Made by a program: the position numbers and the translations under genes | The notes under the pieces: model-generated | The model's database searches: none | What the model was told of the DNA's origin: nothing | Seen by the model: the letters and a program-made list of their open reading frames with translations, nothing else | DNA from: Lunularia cruciata | Lineage: Eukaryota > Streptophyta > Marchantiopsida > Lunulariales > Lunulariaceae | Direction of reading: 5' to 3' | DNA length: 64,000 bases | Assembly (NCBI GenBank): GCA_948567375.1 | Contig: OX419756.1 | Coordinates: 24,380,333-24,444,332 of the forward strand | Part shown: in pieces, positions 44,300-56,569 of the stretch | How positions within the stretch are numbered: the stretch's first letter is position 1 | How the letters are laid out: each line of letters begins with the position of its first letter

Positions 44300-45628
44300 C
44301 AACATGGCTATAAGATCAACCTGAGTTGGATGGCATTCATACCCCCTTCCTCTAAATCGATGTTACCCAAGGTAACCTCATATGGATCTTCTTCTTTGAC
44401 CTTTGCCTCGTAGCATTCCAAATAATTTACTAGGACTTCTTCATCCAAGTCTTTTGAAGAAGAAGGTGCCAAATCTTTGGATTCATCTTCATCCTCTAAA
44501 AAAGTAGTTTCTTGAGGTGGGGAACCTTCGTCCAACTCATTGTCACCAACTTTTGGTCTTTAGATGAGATGTCCTTGAACCTCAGCTTCTGTTGGTGCCA
44601 ATCCACAACAACTAGGGCCATCCAATCAGCAATGGATCTTCTTCTTTGACCTCCACCTCGTAGCATTCCAAATAATTTACTTGTACTTCTTCATCCCAAG
44701 TCTTTTGAAGAAGATGCCAGATCTTTGGATTCATCTTCATCCTCTGTAAAAGTAGTTTCTTGAGGTGGGGAACCTTTGTCCAACTCATTGTCACCAACTT
44801 CTGGTCTTTGGATGAGATGTCCTTGAACCTCAACTTCTGTTGGTGCTAATCCACAACAACTTGAGCATTGTACAACCAGGGCCATCCAATCAGCAATGGG
44901 TACCCTGTTTTGATCATTGGTCTCAACATAATATAATTTAATTTAAATGGCATGCCTCCAATAATTGTGACTATATTGGAGAGCATGCCCAAAATTCATC
45001 ACCTAGTTTCATTTGTAATTTTCAAAATTCTGGATGTTGGTTCAAAAGTATGATACACCAATCTGTGTGTGGTATCTTTTGTCATGATATTCACACCTAA
45101 ACTTGAGTCAATGGGTACAAATGTGATCATGCAACCCATGATCTCTGCATCTACTTCTTGAGATACTTAATTTTCTTCTTCAATACAATATATTGTTGGT
45201 AGATTGTTCTTGAGGATCATCCTCAATTTCTTGAGAGCCAAACTCAATTGGTTCTTATATAGTTTGTTATATTCCCAAAAAAAATTTATTATATTTGCTT
45301 GGGTGGATGCCAGATCTACAACAATATTGTATTGGGGTACTCCATCAAGTTTCACCTTCTTTGACCTCATCTTTGGGTTTGAGGTCTCACCCCGATCCAA
45401 CTTTACTTTGGGTCTCTTTAGGATAGTGATCTGAGCAACAATAGTATGAACCCAAGGTACTTTGGGTTTACCCACCTTGGCTTGAAACAGATTCTCAATA
45501 TCAGATTGGATGTCAGCTTCAAACATGGGAGGTTTTGTCTTTGGGTCTACCTCCAAACTAATTTCCAAAGGTTTTTGCATCACCTCTTGGATTTCCTTTT
45601 GCAATTCTTTGGCCTTAGCTTTAGCCAA
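44300..45628 (-). pseudogene. element III protease and acidic spacer
   Basis: The region 45,167-45,628 encodes a charged segment typical of the gag-protease linker, ending in a predicted helical stretch. Downstream in another frame are SLGVNIMTKDT, IVTIIGGMPFKLNYI and YPLLIGWPWL, which correspond to the protease flap and the I-L-G-R-P-W motif; the D-S-G loop itself has decayed to D-S-S-L-G. An acidic spacer (ESKDLA, LECYEAKVKEEDPYEV) is tandemly duplicated before RT starts. Confidence 0.6.
44384..44899. repeat. tandem duplication of about 250 bp in the element III pol spacer
   Basis: Both copies start GGATCTTCTTCTTTGACC (44,384 and 44,634) and run through TTGTCACCAACTT to a shared CATCCAATCAGCAATGG end. 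They are diverged by several percent and indels. The duplication repeats the acidic spacer between protease and RT. Confidence 0.88.
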
Positions 45629-45859
45629 AATTTTCTCTTCTTTTGTAGATAAAATAAACTTAGGCCAAAGTTGCTTTGCCTATCTTGAAGACAAAGAAGT
45701 AGTGCTTACTTCTTTGGGATCATGCTTCTTCTTCCCCAAGCATGTTTCAACTCTCAACACATCAAGGTCCGGCCATTCTCCTTTTGAGGCTGGACTTCCT
45801 CCTTGAGGAATTTCTTCTTCAAGGGTTATACAATTTATTGTGGCATTGCCTTTAGGTTG

Positions 45860-47860
45860 TTATGAAGCTTACTTGGCTGAAGTCTGCACATACTTTATTG
45901 GAGGCTTTGGGCTGGGTGGCTAAGGGCACATGCTGCCCATGTAGCTAGAACCCTTACAACTTTTACAAAGTGGAACATACTTGATTTGCCATCTTGGCTT
46001 GGGACAATTTGGAGGCCAATGGCCTATCAAGCCGCAACTGTAGCATGCACTTGATGCAACATTTTTAGGCCTATTTTGATTGCTCATTGGCATCCTTTGT
46101 TGGGAAGCATTGTTGGTATACTCTCTTGGTTCATACCTTGGGCCTTGGTATGAGGTACTTGCTTGAGGTTGTACCTCTTGAGCTTGGTACACCACCTTGT
46201 ACTCCTTGTTCTGGTCCCAACTTGGAACCCAATCAATCTGCTACATTAGAAATGTAGTTTGGATGGTTAAGCACTTTGTGTTGGCATGAACCAACTTGCC
46301 ACACATAGTACACCACATATTTGGTCTTGAAAATGAAGGGGTTTTCTTCTATCCTTTGCCCCAACCATTAGGATCGTGAAATCCAAAAATTCTTAATAAG
46401 AGTCTCCAACTTAGTGTCTGTCTTGTTAACACTTTTAGCTAATGGAGTCAACACTTTCTTTCCTCCTTCTTTTCTCTTTTTCCTTGGCTTTACGTCTTCT
46501 CCTGATTCCAAAGAAGAATTCGACAAAGTGGAAGATTCTTCCAAAGAAGGGAAGGCACTACAAGAGGCTCTTTGTATTGCCTTCTTGCCTTTCTTCTCTT
46601 GATTTCTCTCATTACCGGCTGAATGAGAATGAGCCACCTCATATTTGGTGACATGTTTGAGTACTTTATCAAAGGAAGTTACATTCCTCTCCCTTGCAAA
46701 GATCTAAATCTCTAGTGATAAACCACCAAGGAGCCATGTAATAGCTTGGCATCAGAGTAACCCCCACCACACTAGATTGCTTTGGCATTGGGTTCAACAA
46801 TATTATGAACCATTTGGTGATATCTCTCAACTTCCCATTCAAGCCCCGGTCCAAATCATTGAGTGCAACAAAGACACTCATATCATAATCAACCTCCTAG
46901 AATTGTTCCAAGAATTTGTCCCAAAGACCTCGCTAGTTGGTTGGCTTAAATCCCTTCTGGGTTACATGGGTATACCAGCTCTAAGCTTTCTTTTGGAGTA
47001 GACTAGGGAAAATATGCAGCCAATCAGTAGAGTTGTGTTCATTATTGACAAAGGAAATCACTTCAAACTCCTTAATGAATTCATTAGGGTCTTCATCACA
47101 TTTTGTCCCCTTGTTCTTCTTGTAGGCTTGTCTGGTAACAAGGAAGGAGGTCATGTTGTAAGTCTGATGAAAAGGTTGCTAAGGTACCAAACTTGGTTGA
47201 CCCAAGGTTCTTGCCAGTGATTAGGCTTTGGATTCAGGCTAGGGGCATCAAATTCAACAAGTGATTGGGCTTTGGATTCAGACTAGGGGTACCAAATTCA
47301 ACAATGGGTCTTCATCAAGAGGTACTTTGATAAGAAGTACTTTGGCTTCAACCCGGAGTTTGAGGAAGAGAGTCAATATCATCAAATTGCTCCTCAAGAT
47401 CCTAACAAACAATTTGGGGGATTGTATGTAAGATGTGTTGGCACTCTTTGTCAGTCAAGATTTATGTTGTCTTCTCACAAATCAAATCCTTCAAGTAACC
47501 GGCTCCATTGGCAGTTTTGTGGGAAGTCAATGTGTTGTATTGCAACAAATATTTCTGCACACTTGCATCTTTCTTTATTTTGGGATAAGGAGGTGTAAAG
47601 TAGTCTTGCCACCCAACTCCATGTTTTCTTTTGTTTTAGTTCTTGCAATGCTTCTTGTACTTTGTGAAGAAGTTGCAGATTCAATGCTTCCTTCTTAGAT
47701 TCTTTAGTATTGAGTTCGCTTTTCTAGCATTCTTCTTCTTCATGTTGTAAAGTTTGTCTACAAACCCTCTCCTCCCATTGTTCTCTTGATGCGTACATTC
47801 ATATTTGATGGATGATTTGCAAAAAAATTGGCTCCATATTCTTCCACTCCCAAGATTTGT
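45860..47860 (-). pseudogene. element III gag
   Basis: It occupies the space between the primer-binding site and protease. The clearest part (45,920-46,195) has a zinc knuckle CYSCGLIGHWPPNCPKPRW (CX2CX4HX4C) and a second Cys cluster (CKSCKGSSYMGSMC). Upstream pieces are helical and charged with several stops. The N-terminal capsid region is too decayed to define a start. Confidence 0.65.
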
Positions 47861-47861
47861 A

Positions 47862-47879
47862 TCCTTTGCAGCAATGCCA
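47862..47879 (-). other. primer-binding site of element III
   Basis: TGGCATTGCTGCAAAGGA on the minus strand, seven bases after the LTR end (TTGTCATA). It recalls the TTTTTGGCGCCGTTGCCGG-type sites of Athila/Tat-like elements, changed by transitions. It is unlike the initiator-Met site of elements I and II. Confidence 0.55.
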
Positions 47880-47886
47880 AAAATCC

Positions 47887-50800
47887 TATGACAACCCAAC
47901 AAGTATCACTTTTGTAGTAATCAGTGAGTAATTGTTCATTATCACAAAAATATGAGTCAGAAATGGTTGAATACAAAGTAAATGGTAACAAGTAGTTCTT
48001 CTTGATTGCATCTTTAATCTCTTGGGTAGAACCTACACCCAGAAGAGAGTAACAAGCACTTGATAGCAATCTTGTCATAAATAAACATCACCCAAATTGC
48101 AATTCTCCAAATCCTTTCCAAATTGATACTAATTGTGATGATTCATTTTTCTTGAAGAAGGCTACTTCACCATGAAGTGACTTTGCCTCGGAATTGTGTT
48201 CCATCCCTCCATTGAAGGCACAACTTCCTCATTCAACTTGCTTTGCATCAATCCAACATTGTTATCACAACTGCAAGATACTACCAACATTATGATTCTT
48301 CATAGATTTGTCAAGGCAATGCCTTGATTGCTATCCACTTAGGATCAAACACATAGAATGGAAATCAGAACTGTAGAATCCAACATCTAATACACTCAAA
48401 CTACAATTCAAACTTCTACAAACACTCATAAACACACACACACACAAGATTGATACTCAAAATTAGGCTGAAATGATGAGCACTAAGTTATAGCACTTTT
48501 CTTTACTCAACTTTGAAAATATAATAAACAACATAAAACTACAAAGGTCTCCTTTAAATAGGCAAAGCACTCAACAATTAGAAGATTTCATAAATCACTT
48601 CAATTGCTCCCTACAAACCTTTAGATCCAAAGTATCACTCTACTTCTGCATATCCACCTCTTCAGATCTCAAAATAGTCATTTCTAATCCAATCCAATAT
48701 CTACATCTACATCTACTTTGGCTTCTACATCTAAAGTTCCTACAAGTGCATTCTGCACTTTGGTTTCCTTCACTATATCAACTTCTTCTTCTATGCTTGT
48801 CCTATCTTCAGTTTGCACTAAAATTAGAGTCATAATTTTACTAACTATCTCCTCCTTCTTTGTCCTAACTACTTCAAAAGACTCAAGTAACTCACCCAAA
48901 GTCACATGCACTCCTACTTCAACTACTTTACATCAGGTTTCTTCTTTCACACTATTGCAAAATTCATCTAACTCTGATCTAAATAATCCAATCTAGTCTA
49001 AGACATACATTGTCTCCTACTTCAATTATCTTCCTATCTACTCTATCTCTAAGATAGGTCAACAAATTATGTATGTCAATGTCCTTTGCATTCTTCTTCC
49101 AAGTTTCATGCACAAGCAATTTAAATTCATGCAATCTTGATTCCTCCAACTTTACCTTGGCTTCAATGCTAAACTTTGCCTTCATCCTTCTAATGATTTC
49201 CCGCATTGATCCTGATGTCTTCTTTTGGAATTGACTCTACCCAAGTCATCTCTTCTTCCAACTTCTACCCAAGCATCTTCACTCTTTCAATATGTTTCAG
49301 TTCTATTGATTTCTTCTCTTCTGCCTGGTAAACAATTTGAGCTTCAGCGCTTTCAATCAGATCACATAACCTTTTTTTTCATGATCTCTACCCCCAAGCC
49401 CTTGTTGCTAGGCCTGATCCTTTTCCGCTGTAACCAATCTCAATTTCTCCAACTCTTGCTCTCTTACCATTGCTATGGCTTTGGAGTGCATTACATCAAG
49501 CTGCACTCCATTGAAGTCCACCTTTAGTTTCTTGAATGCCAAATTCTGCTCCTTCAACTCTTTTTCTTAACATATTAGATCACTCCTATGGTTACCAAAA
49601 CTCTCATGCAGGTTCTCAAAACTCCTCTTATGAACGAAAAACCACATCTGCCCAAAGTACCTTGCTGAACCAGCAATACCATATCCTTGGGCTGACTTCT
49701 CTTCTTTGGCTTTGGGATGATAATCACCACCGTCTTCACATGCACAGTCCTAGCAAAGTGCTTATCTCCTTCATGAAGCACCACCATGTAATGTTGTTTG
49801 TTGCATCAGCATCTCAACAAAGATCTGGGTGGAAGTGTGACACCATCATCTTCTTCTCCTTCAAGTTGAGTAGGTTCAACCCTAAATACAGGTGCACCGC
49901 AAATGATTTGAAGTAGTGGGGTGTCATAGTCATTCTCCAACTCACAATCATCTGCCTTGTTTGTGGTGAGAACACTTTACCCAATTCACCTTCTCCCATG
50001 TGAATATTTGATGGAAGAAGACCGCTTGTTGCTTCACCACATAGGTAGTTTGTTTTAATTTGAACCTGGCCATCAAAGCCCTAATGATCCTTTCCTTTAT
50101 TGGATCTTTGTATGTATCCACCTTGTACTTATTCTTGGTACAAGGTTTTCTGAAAGTTCTCTTCATCTCTTCAACTCTTCAGTCTCCTCCAAAGAATCAA
50201 ACTTCCAATAGAAAGTGACCTTTGCTTCATCTCTTGCTTCTCTACCCAAGACAAGTCTCCAATCCAACTCAGTCCATTAAACCAGATTTCCTCTCTTTTT
50301 CCCTCTCCCTTGGGACCATCTATACATCATTGATAATGATTTCTGTCATGAACCTTGGAAAACTCAAGTTCCAATTCCAGGCCAAAAGGGCGATGCAAAG
50401 TTTGGTCAAGATATTGATCCTTGCTACCATGTCTAACCTTCAAATGATAGGATTCTTGATTGCAAGTGACAAAATCTGCCTATTGCCCTTGGTTGGCATC
50501 ATGCATGTTCTACTATGTGGTTTCTCACAAATCAATCCCGCTTCTCAACTCATAAGTATGACTTCTTCAGGATAACTCCTCTAAGGGATAGGATAACAAT
50601 TTGGCATTGCAGAAGTCTCTTGACAAAGTCTCAATTTTATACTTCTTTTTTTTTTGGTCATTCTTCAGCTGACCTTCAATTGCAATTCACAAATTCTGCA
50701 TGAATTATTACTATAACCCTAAATTTTATCCTACTCTTGAAGTAGCTATTTTCTTTCAATGTACCTTCTTGATTTATTTAGCCTTAAAAGAGTTGGTATA

Positions 50801-51027
50801 GTTTCTTTGGATTGGTTCAATCACTCCAATGCAAAGTATCCTTACTTTGGGTCTACCACCCTTTAAATCCAATTTGAGTCCTTCTTCCTTTGACACAAAG
50901 TTGACTTCCTTGGGGTCGGATCCAAACACACAATTCTTCCCTTTTCTTCTCCATTTGGCTTTAATTCGGCATCAACAATACACTTCTTCTTTAAAACTCA
51001 TAAAAAACAAAAAATGTGGATACCACA
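47887..51027 (-). mobile_element. 5' LTR of element III (3.14 kb)
   Basis: It runs from TGTGGTATCCAC (51,027) to the end before the primer-binding site (47,887). A TTTAAATAGG block in plus orientation lies near 48,555. It is about 650 bp shorter than the reconstructed 3' LTR because the coiled-coil part of its ORF is partly deleted. The paralogue of element II's empty target site is found at about 49,895. Confidence 0.85.
48684..50575 (-). pseudogene. LTR-encoded coiled-coil ORF, 5' LTR copy of element III
   Basis: Broken frames give WRLDMVARINILTKLCIALL, LAWNWNLSFPRFM, FKLKQTTYVVKQQAVFFHQI, MTPHYFKSFAVHLYLGLNLL, MVSHFHPDLC, then a coiled-coil region (HEFKLLVHETWKKNAKDIDI, VDRKIIEVGDNVCL) and the acidic C-terminus (TEDRTSIEEEVDIVKETKV, 48,684-48,911). 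The order is the same as in the solo LTR at 23,177-26,828. It has at least ten stops or frame changes. Confidence 0.65.
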
Positions 51028-52600
51028 CCTCTACACCAAGGTATAATCTATGATCTCTAGAAACTCATTCTGGTACTAGAGTAGCAAGAGTTTCATCAAC
51101 TGCAAAATTGACCACACCAATGAATAACAAAACCCTAAACCCTCCAAAACTTAGCTAGTAGTGATTTGGCTTGATCCTTCCTCCTTCTCCTTTGAGATTG
51201 GGACTTTTTCTTCCACTAGAATTTTCACTGAAGGCTCCTATGCTTCAACATCTATCTCTTCTTCAATTTTGGCCTTGTCCTTGTCTTTGGGCCAAATAAC
51301 ATTTGGAACTTTAGGCCAAAGTTCATCTCCTTCCTCTAGGTGCTTATCCTTATTCTTTGAAGATGGGGATCTAGGAGTTGGAATTGGGCTCTAGTCTGGT
51401 ACCCTCCTCTTGGGTTTCATTGTCCTTCTCATCATTCTCTTTGCTTCTTCACCGTCTTTGGATATTGGGAGTTTAGGGGCAGACTAGGCAGATTGTGCAT
51501 CCTTGAACTAGTCTTCTTCTTTTGTTTCTTCCTCCAAACCAGATTCTCTTTGGATTTGGAGGCCATCTTAATGACCAAAGGATTCTTCTTTGCCCACTTC
51601 TTTATTGGTGTGACAATTTGGGCCAATGGTGCTTATTTCTTCTTTGGCTTGGTATTCATCACTTCCTCCTCCACAAGCATGAACTCACCTATTCAGGTGA
51701 ATTTTAGCTCTGGCCTCCCAATATTTCTTGATCATCAAAAAAAGTGATCCATAGTAGGATAATGACTCAAAAATCTCCTATGCTCCTGTTGATTTAAAAA
51801 ATTGAGACCCATGTATAAATGGATTGCAAAGGAGGTGAGGTAAGTGGCTCTTCTCTCATCTAAGAAATCATGGTGCATGGTTTGGGCCTATAAATAGAAC
51901 ATGCAAGCCCAATTCACAAGCTCATCTTTTGAACATCTTATCAAAGAAGATGGCTTGGATATTGGTTAAGTAAGTTGTCTGTTTTGTGACAAAAAAACTT
52001 CAACCACTTCTACAATTTCTCATTGAGATGGGTCCTTATAATTGAAAACTTGGTTGTGAGGTTCCTTGAAGGTGTCCTTGATATCCTAGGTCAGCTCTTG
52101 GTGTCAATTGTCATTGCTCCTATTGGAGCTTGCATCTAGACCAAGGATATTTCTCCAATTCTCTTTTGTCCAGCCCATGGAATTCCCTCTCAAGTCCTCA
52201 TTAATTCTCTCCTTTGGCTCATGGTGTCATGGATAATCTCAAAATCAGTTTCACCCCAATCCCATAGAAAGAATCCCACATGCTTGCTTTGAATTGACTC
52301 TCTTCTACAATACACTACCCAAGCATGCACTATTGGGCTTTGAAGGATGGCTTTGGGGGACTTCCTCATGGGTTTCTAAACAAACACCATTCTCTCAAAG
52401 ACTATGGAACAAAAAAAAAGGTTAGTTTAGCTTTGAAGACTTGAAAACTATAGCAAAGAAGTCTTAAAGTCAAAGAAGTTCTCCAGACTTGATGATGATG
52501 TGTCACTAGCCAAGAGAAGAACAAAAAGAAGACTCAACCCAATCCGAGCTGTGGCAATGGTGGACTTGTTGTAGGAGCAAGTCAAATTTGGAGTAGGAGG
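51028..52600 (-). mobile_element. diverged LTR or coding remnant of the element III family (right flank of element III)
   Basis: Read on the minus strand with stops, it contains Lys-rich segments (KKWAKKNPLVIKMASKSKE; KKQKKKTSS) and helical segments that resemble the N-terminal half of the LTR ORF in pattern (a F-x2-MF box and LPHLLCNPFIHGS). It would be the other half of the old LTR at 20,718-22,207. Similarity is weak and the right boundary is not defined. Confidence 0.35.
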
Positions 52601-54180
52601 GAGAGGAAGAGCTTACACTAAAGACTCAAGATTTAAGTATAGGTAGTGAAGGCAAAACCAAAGTATAGCATGACGTCTTAGAAGGTGAGGATGTTCAATC
52701 AGACCAAGAAGTCCACAAGAAGATCAAGTGTATGGAAGGAGTAGATATCCCTTGCATGAATTTGCCCTATGAAGACAGCCAAGAAGAGCTAGTCAAGGAG
52801 TCAAGGATGGTGTTTCAGCGGGGAACATTGGGTCTAGAATCCAAGTCAAGTAGGGACAAGTGAACCTGAAGGACTCCAAATAGGAGTGACATGATTGCAA
52901 CTTTGGCCAAAGTTGCAAATGATTATATTAGAAGAAGAAGGTGAGCAAGAGGACTCTCCATTTTAGGGAGTCAACTACTTGTCAAGTGTGGTGTATCCTA
53001 GTTGGTGTATTTGCAAGAGAGGATGCAAGAAGTGAAAGAAGAGCATCCTAAGGTGAAGTTAAAATTACAAATGGTAAATGTGATGAATGTATACATCCAA
53101 AGTTCAAAGGCAATGCTGACTCAGGTATGCCAAGAAGCCAAAGTACTTTAGATAGATGTGGTTGTACAACAACAGTTATTGGGTGATCTGCAAGGGAGCT
53201 ATGATCAGCAAGGCAAGTACTTGGAGAGATAAAAGGAAGAACTCCTAGAGTAAAAGGAAGAATTGACAAAGGCAAAGGATGAGCTTGATAAGATGCAGAC
53301 CAATTTGTCCCAATAGACCACTCAAGTCTGAATACAAGAACAAAGTATTCATGAACCAAAATGAGTTGTTGTAAAAATGGATCAAGGTTGGCAGTTGGAG
53401 ATGGCAAACTGAGTAAGGGAGGAACAACACCTACACAACCTTTTTCAGCATGCCAAAGTATAATTATCCAAGGAGGAGATGATGTGAAGGTGATGGAGGA
53501 GAAGCACTTTGTGGAAGTGCAAAAACTTTGCATATAGTTGGAGAAATAATAATCAGATGCAAGGCACTCTCAGTGAAGGAGGGATTGGATCAGATGAGTG
53601 ATGTGACTCACCATTTTAAAGTGATGCTCAGCATTGGAGCTGAGGTGGAACTAGAAGAGTCATATTTGCACAAGTTGAAGTTGCTAATGTAGGAGACTCA
53701 TAGGAAGGTAAAGGATGTAGACATGAATAACTTGTTAATTTGCCTTCAGGATTGTGTAGATAGAAAAGTAGGAGAAGTAGGAGATAATATTTGCCTAAGG
53801 TTAGACTTAGTTAAACAGAATGTAGATAGTGTCACAACTACTCTGAGTGAGTAGGCAGCAACCCAATCCAAAGAAGTTGAGATCAGAGTGCAAGTGGATT
53901 TGGACGAGTTACCCTAGTCCTCTAAATGAATTATAATAGGGGAGGAAGATATTATTAGGATATTTATGACTTCAGTTGCAGTGCAGACTGCAAGTGGATT
54001 TGGATGAGTTACCCCAGTCCTCTAAATGAATTAGAATAGGTTAGGAAGATATTATTAGGATATCTATGACTTCAGTTGCAGTGCAGACTGATGATATGAT
54101 TGCAGTAGAGGTAGATGTAGAATCCAAAGTGCAAGAGGCACATTTAGTTACTTTAGGTGTGTAAGCCAAAATAGGAGGAG
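52601..54180 (+). mobile_element. decayed coiled-coil-coding sequence, plus strand, upstream of an LTR
   Basis: With stops read through, the plus strand encodes Glu/Lys/Gln-rich peptide with the element III-family signature near 53,690-53,830 (KDVDMNNLLICLQDCVDRK, then VGEVGDNICLRLDLV). It ends in VEVDVESKVQEAHLVTLGV immediately before the LTR start at 54,181. It is probably another copy of the LTR ORF or an internal homologue. A 100-bp tandem duplication is inside it. Confidence 0.5.
53891..54090. repeat. 100-bp tandem duplication
   Basis: Two adjacent copies start CAAGTGGATTTGGA (53,891 and 53,991) and differ at a handful of bases. They duplicate a segment of the decayed coiled-coil sequence. 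Confidence 0.92.
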
Positions 54181-55345
54181 TGTGGTACCCACATTTTTTT
54201 TTTGACGAGCTTTAAAGAGGAAGTGTATTGTTGAAACTGAATTGAAGCCAAATGAAGAAGAAGAGAGAAGAATCGTGTGTTTGAATCTGATCCAAGGAAG
54301 TCTACTTTGTGTTAGAGGAAGAAGGACTTGGATCAGACTTAAAGGGTGTTAGACCTAAAGTAAGGGTACTTTGCATTGAGGTAATCAACCCGATCCGAAG
54401 AAACTTTAACAACTTTTATTTGGGCCAAACAAACCAAGAAGGTACATTCAAGGGAAATGGCTACCTCGGGATGAAGCTAAAATTGAGAGTGACAGGAACA
54501 AGACATGCAGACTCTGTGAGTGTCAATTGAGGATCGATTGAAGAATGATTGCGCAGTGGAGCACTATAAGATTAAGACTTTGTCAAGGAAGTTCTAAAAT
54601 GTCAAGACGATATCCTATGCCTCTTAATAGTTATCCTGAAGGAGCTAGAATCTCAGGCCTAGGTGAGGGTCTGATCTTTCAACGACCAAGAGTTAGGAAA
54701 TACATGATGCCAGCAAAGGGCAGTAAGAAGAGTTCCTCACTTGCGGTGAGGAATCTTGCAATTTGGAGACTCAATGTAGTGGTGAGGATCTAAGTCTTGA
54801 GTAGACTTTGGATCACATTTTTTTGGACTGGAACTGGAACTTAAGTTTTCCAGGGTCATGGCAGAAATAGCTGCTAGTAATTCCAAATATGGTCCCAAGA
54901 TAAAGGGGAAGAGAGGAAATCTGGCTCAATGGACTGAGTTGGATTGGAAATTAGTCTTGGGGAGATAAGTTAAGGAGGCAAGAGGAGTCACCTTCTATCA
55001 AAAGTGTGATTTATCAGAAGAAACCACCAAGGTAATGAATTCTTTCAGTGCTCCTCTCACTAAGAACGGGTACAAGGTAGATAGTTATAGAAACCTGATA
55101 AGGCAAAATATTGTTGGGGCACTAATGGCAATTTAAGCCAAAGCAAACCACCTATGTAACAAAGCAGCAGGCGATATTCTTTCACCAAATGTTTGCAGGA
55201 GAGAAGGTGAATTGAACAAAGTGCTATGATTGGGAATGGGGCAGATGATTTGGAATTAGAGAATGAACCTGCCACCCCACTATGTTGCACCATTTGCATC
55301 ACTTTTTTATTTGTGCTTGAACCTTATTAGCTCGGAGAGGAGAAG
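54181..55345 (+). mobile_element. truncated LTR of the element III family, plus strand
   Basis: It starts TGTGGTACCCACATTTTT, identical to the 3' LTR start of element III, and carries the N-terminal part of the LTR ORF in broken frames (LAVRNLAIWRLNVVVRI at about 54,740; LELENEPATP near 55,265). Similarity to the other LTRs ends around 55,345, where single-copy-looking sequence begins, so the 3' two-thirds are missing. The polypurine-like AGGAGGAG just before it suggests it was a 3' LTR. Confidence 0.75.
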
Positions 55346-56569
55346 ATACTTGTTATGCCATAAAACTAACACGATACAAATAAATAAAATAAAACATTGC
55401 GAACTAGAGGCGTTTACGCAGCCAAAAAGGGATAGTGATGTAAGAGTTATATCATTTTAAATTCTCTGACGAACCACTGGTTGCATGTCAACTCTAATGC
55501 ACTTTCTTGGATCTCAAACGTGCTAATCCGAAGTCTAAGTATCTTCACTACTCTGATCTACAAATACGCGTCCATCTATTCTAGCGCTTTGGTATACGTT
55601 CCGGAGATGACGACATTTGGACGTCATCTCAGGAGGAGATTACGTTCTACCGACATATAGACATATTCAATATTGTTTATCCATTAATCCTCTAATGTTG
55701 ATCTGAAGGAAACTTTATGTGTTATTCGCCGACTACCTGTCCCTTGGTTGACATCGACAACCATCCCATCATTTAGCTGGAATCCAGAAGTTTTTCAAGT
55801 CACGCCCTGAAAATTAGGGATGGAGCTACATCAAACCACCAATCGTGCACGAAGTTGCCAATGACATCAGCCTTCAACGAAGAACTGTTGCTCTGAGATA
55901 GAGACCACACAATATGCAGAAGAACTGCCACCATAAAGCATAAGATAAGCGCCAGTGCGAAGAGTTCTCCGCACAGATCGACTCTCGGAACGACCAAGGA
56001 CGGCCCACGCCAAAGAGCATTGAGACTAAAATCAGCAGAACATCGAGCCCAGTGCATTTGTACGTGATCCAAGTTTTCTCCGCCAAACTGCTCCTTATGT
56101 CTTTGGACAGCAAGGCCAATCCCGCAAAGAGCCTACCCATAAACCCGTGATCGTAGACGGCAGATCGACTCCGTGCTCTTCCCGCATCCGAAAATAGTTC
56201 GATGCTGCTTCTCCCATTGCCGCCATCATCGAACGATCTCTCTCAGCAACAGCTCCCGCCTGTCGTGTACTCAAGATTAGACTTCCCCTCTCAGCCCCCG
56301 GGGCCCCCAATTTCCACCAGATTTGGCATCCGAAACTGGAAATCAGCTCTCCCGCACCTATCCAATCATGGGGAATACTCAGAGAACTCAGAGAATCGTG
56401 GGCCGGTCACAATTAATGGCTCTGCTCATTACTTATATTTTGTCTTTTAGTAACCGAAATATTGTGATTTCTATCTTGCACTTATCAGAATTTTCTTTTT
56501 TAGAATTGTCTCTTGCTTGTTCGTGGTTTTCCATACATACCTTTTATTCCCTCTTGCCTTTACATACCT
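55346..56569. other. right border of the nest; possible membrane-protein fragments
   Basis: Higher GC from about 55,500. On the minus strand, short frames at 55,800-56,072 and 55,874-56,140 contain hydrophobic segments (ELFALALILCFMVAVLLHIV; GLDVLLILVSMLFGVG). A third at 56,095-56,310 is polar. Frames differ and no family is recognised, so this could be a decayed gene or exons of an unknown one. A 9-bp inverted repeat occurs around 55,606-55,632. Confidence 0.25.

Larger units (their letters stand above)
22208..51027 (-). mobile_element. element III: Ty3/gypsy retrotransposon with giant LTRs, carrying nested insertions
   Basis: The element begins (minus strand) TGTGGTATCCAC at 51,027 and ends TTGTCACA at 22,208, flanked by direct CCTCT duplications (22,203-22,207 and 51,028-51,032). 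The order is 5' LTR 47,887-51,027, primer-binding site 47,862-47,879, gag, protease, RT, RNase H, integrase (41,640-47,860), polypurine tract 41,612-41,624, then a 3' LTR split into 40,546-41,611, 26,834-28,586 and 22,208-23,176. The 3' LTR is interrupted by element II and by a plus-strand solo LTR. Without insertions the 3' LTR is about 3.79 kb; the 5' LTR is 3.14 kb through internal deletion. No chromodomain is visible. Coding regions have many stops. Confidence 0.85.
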
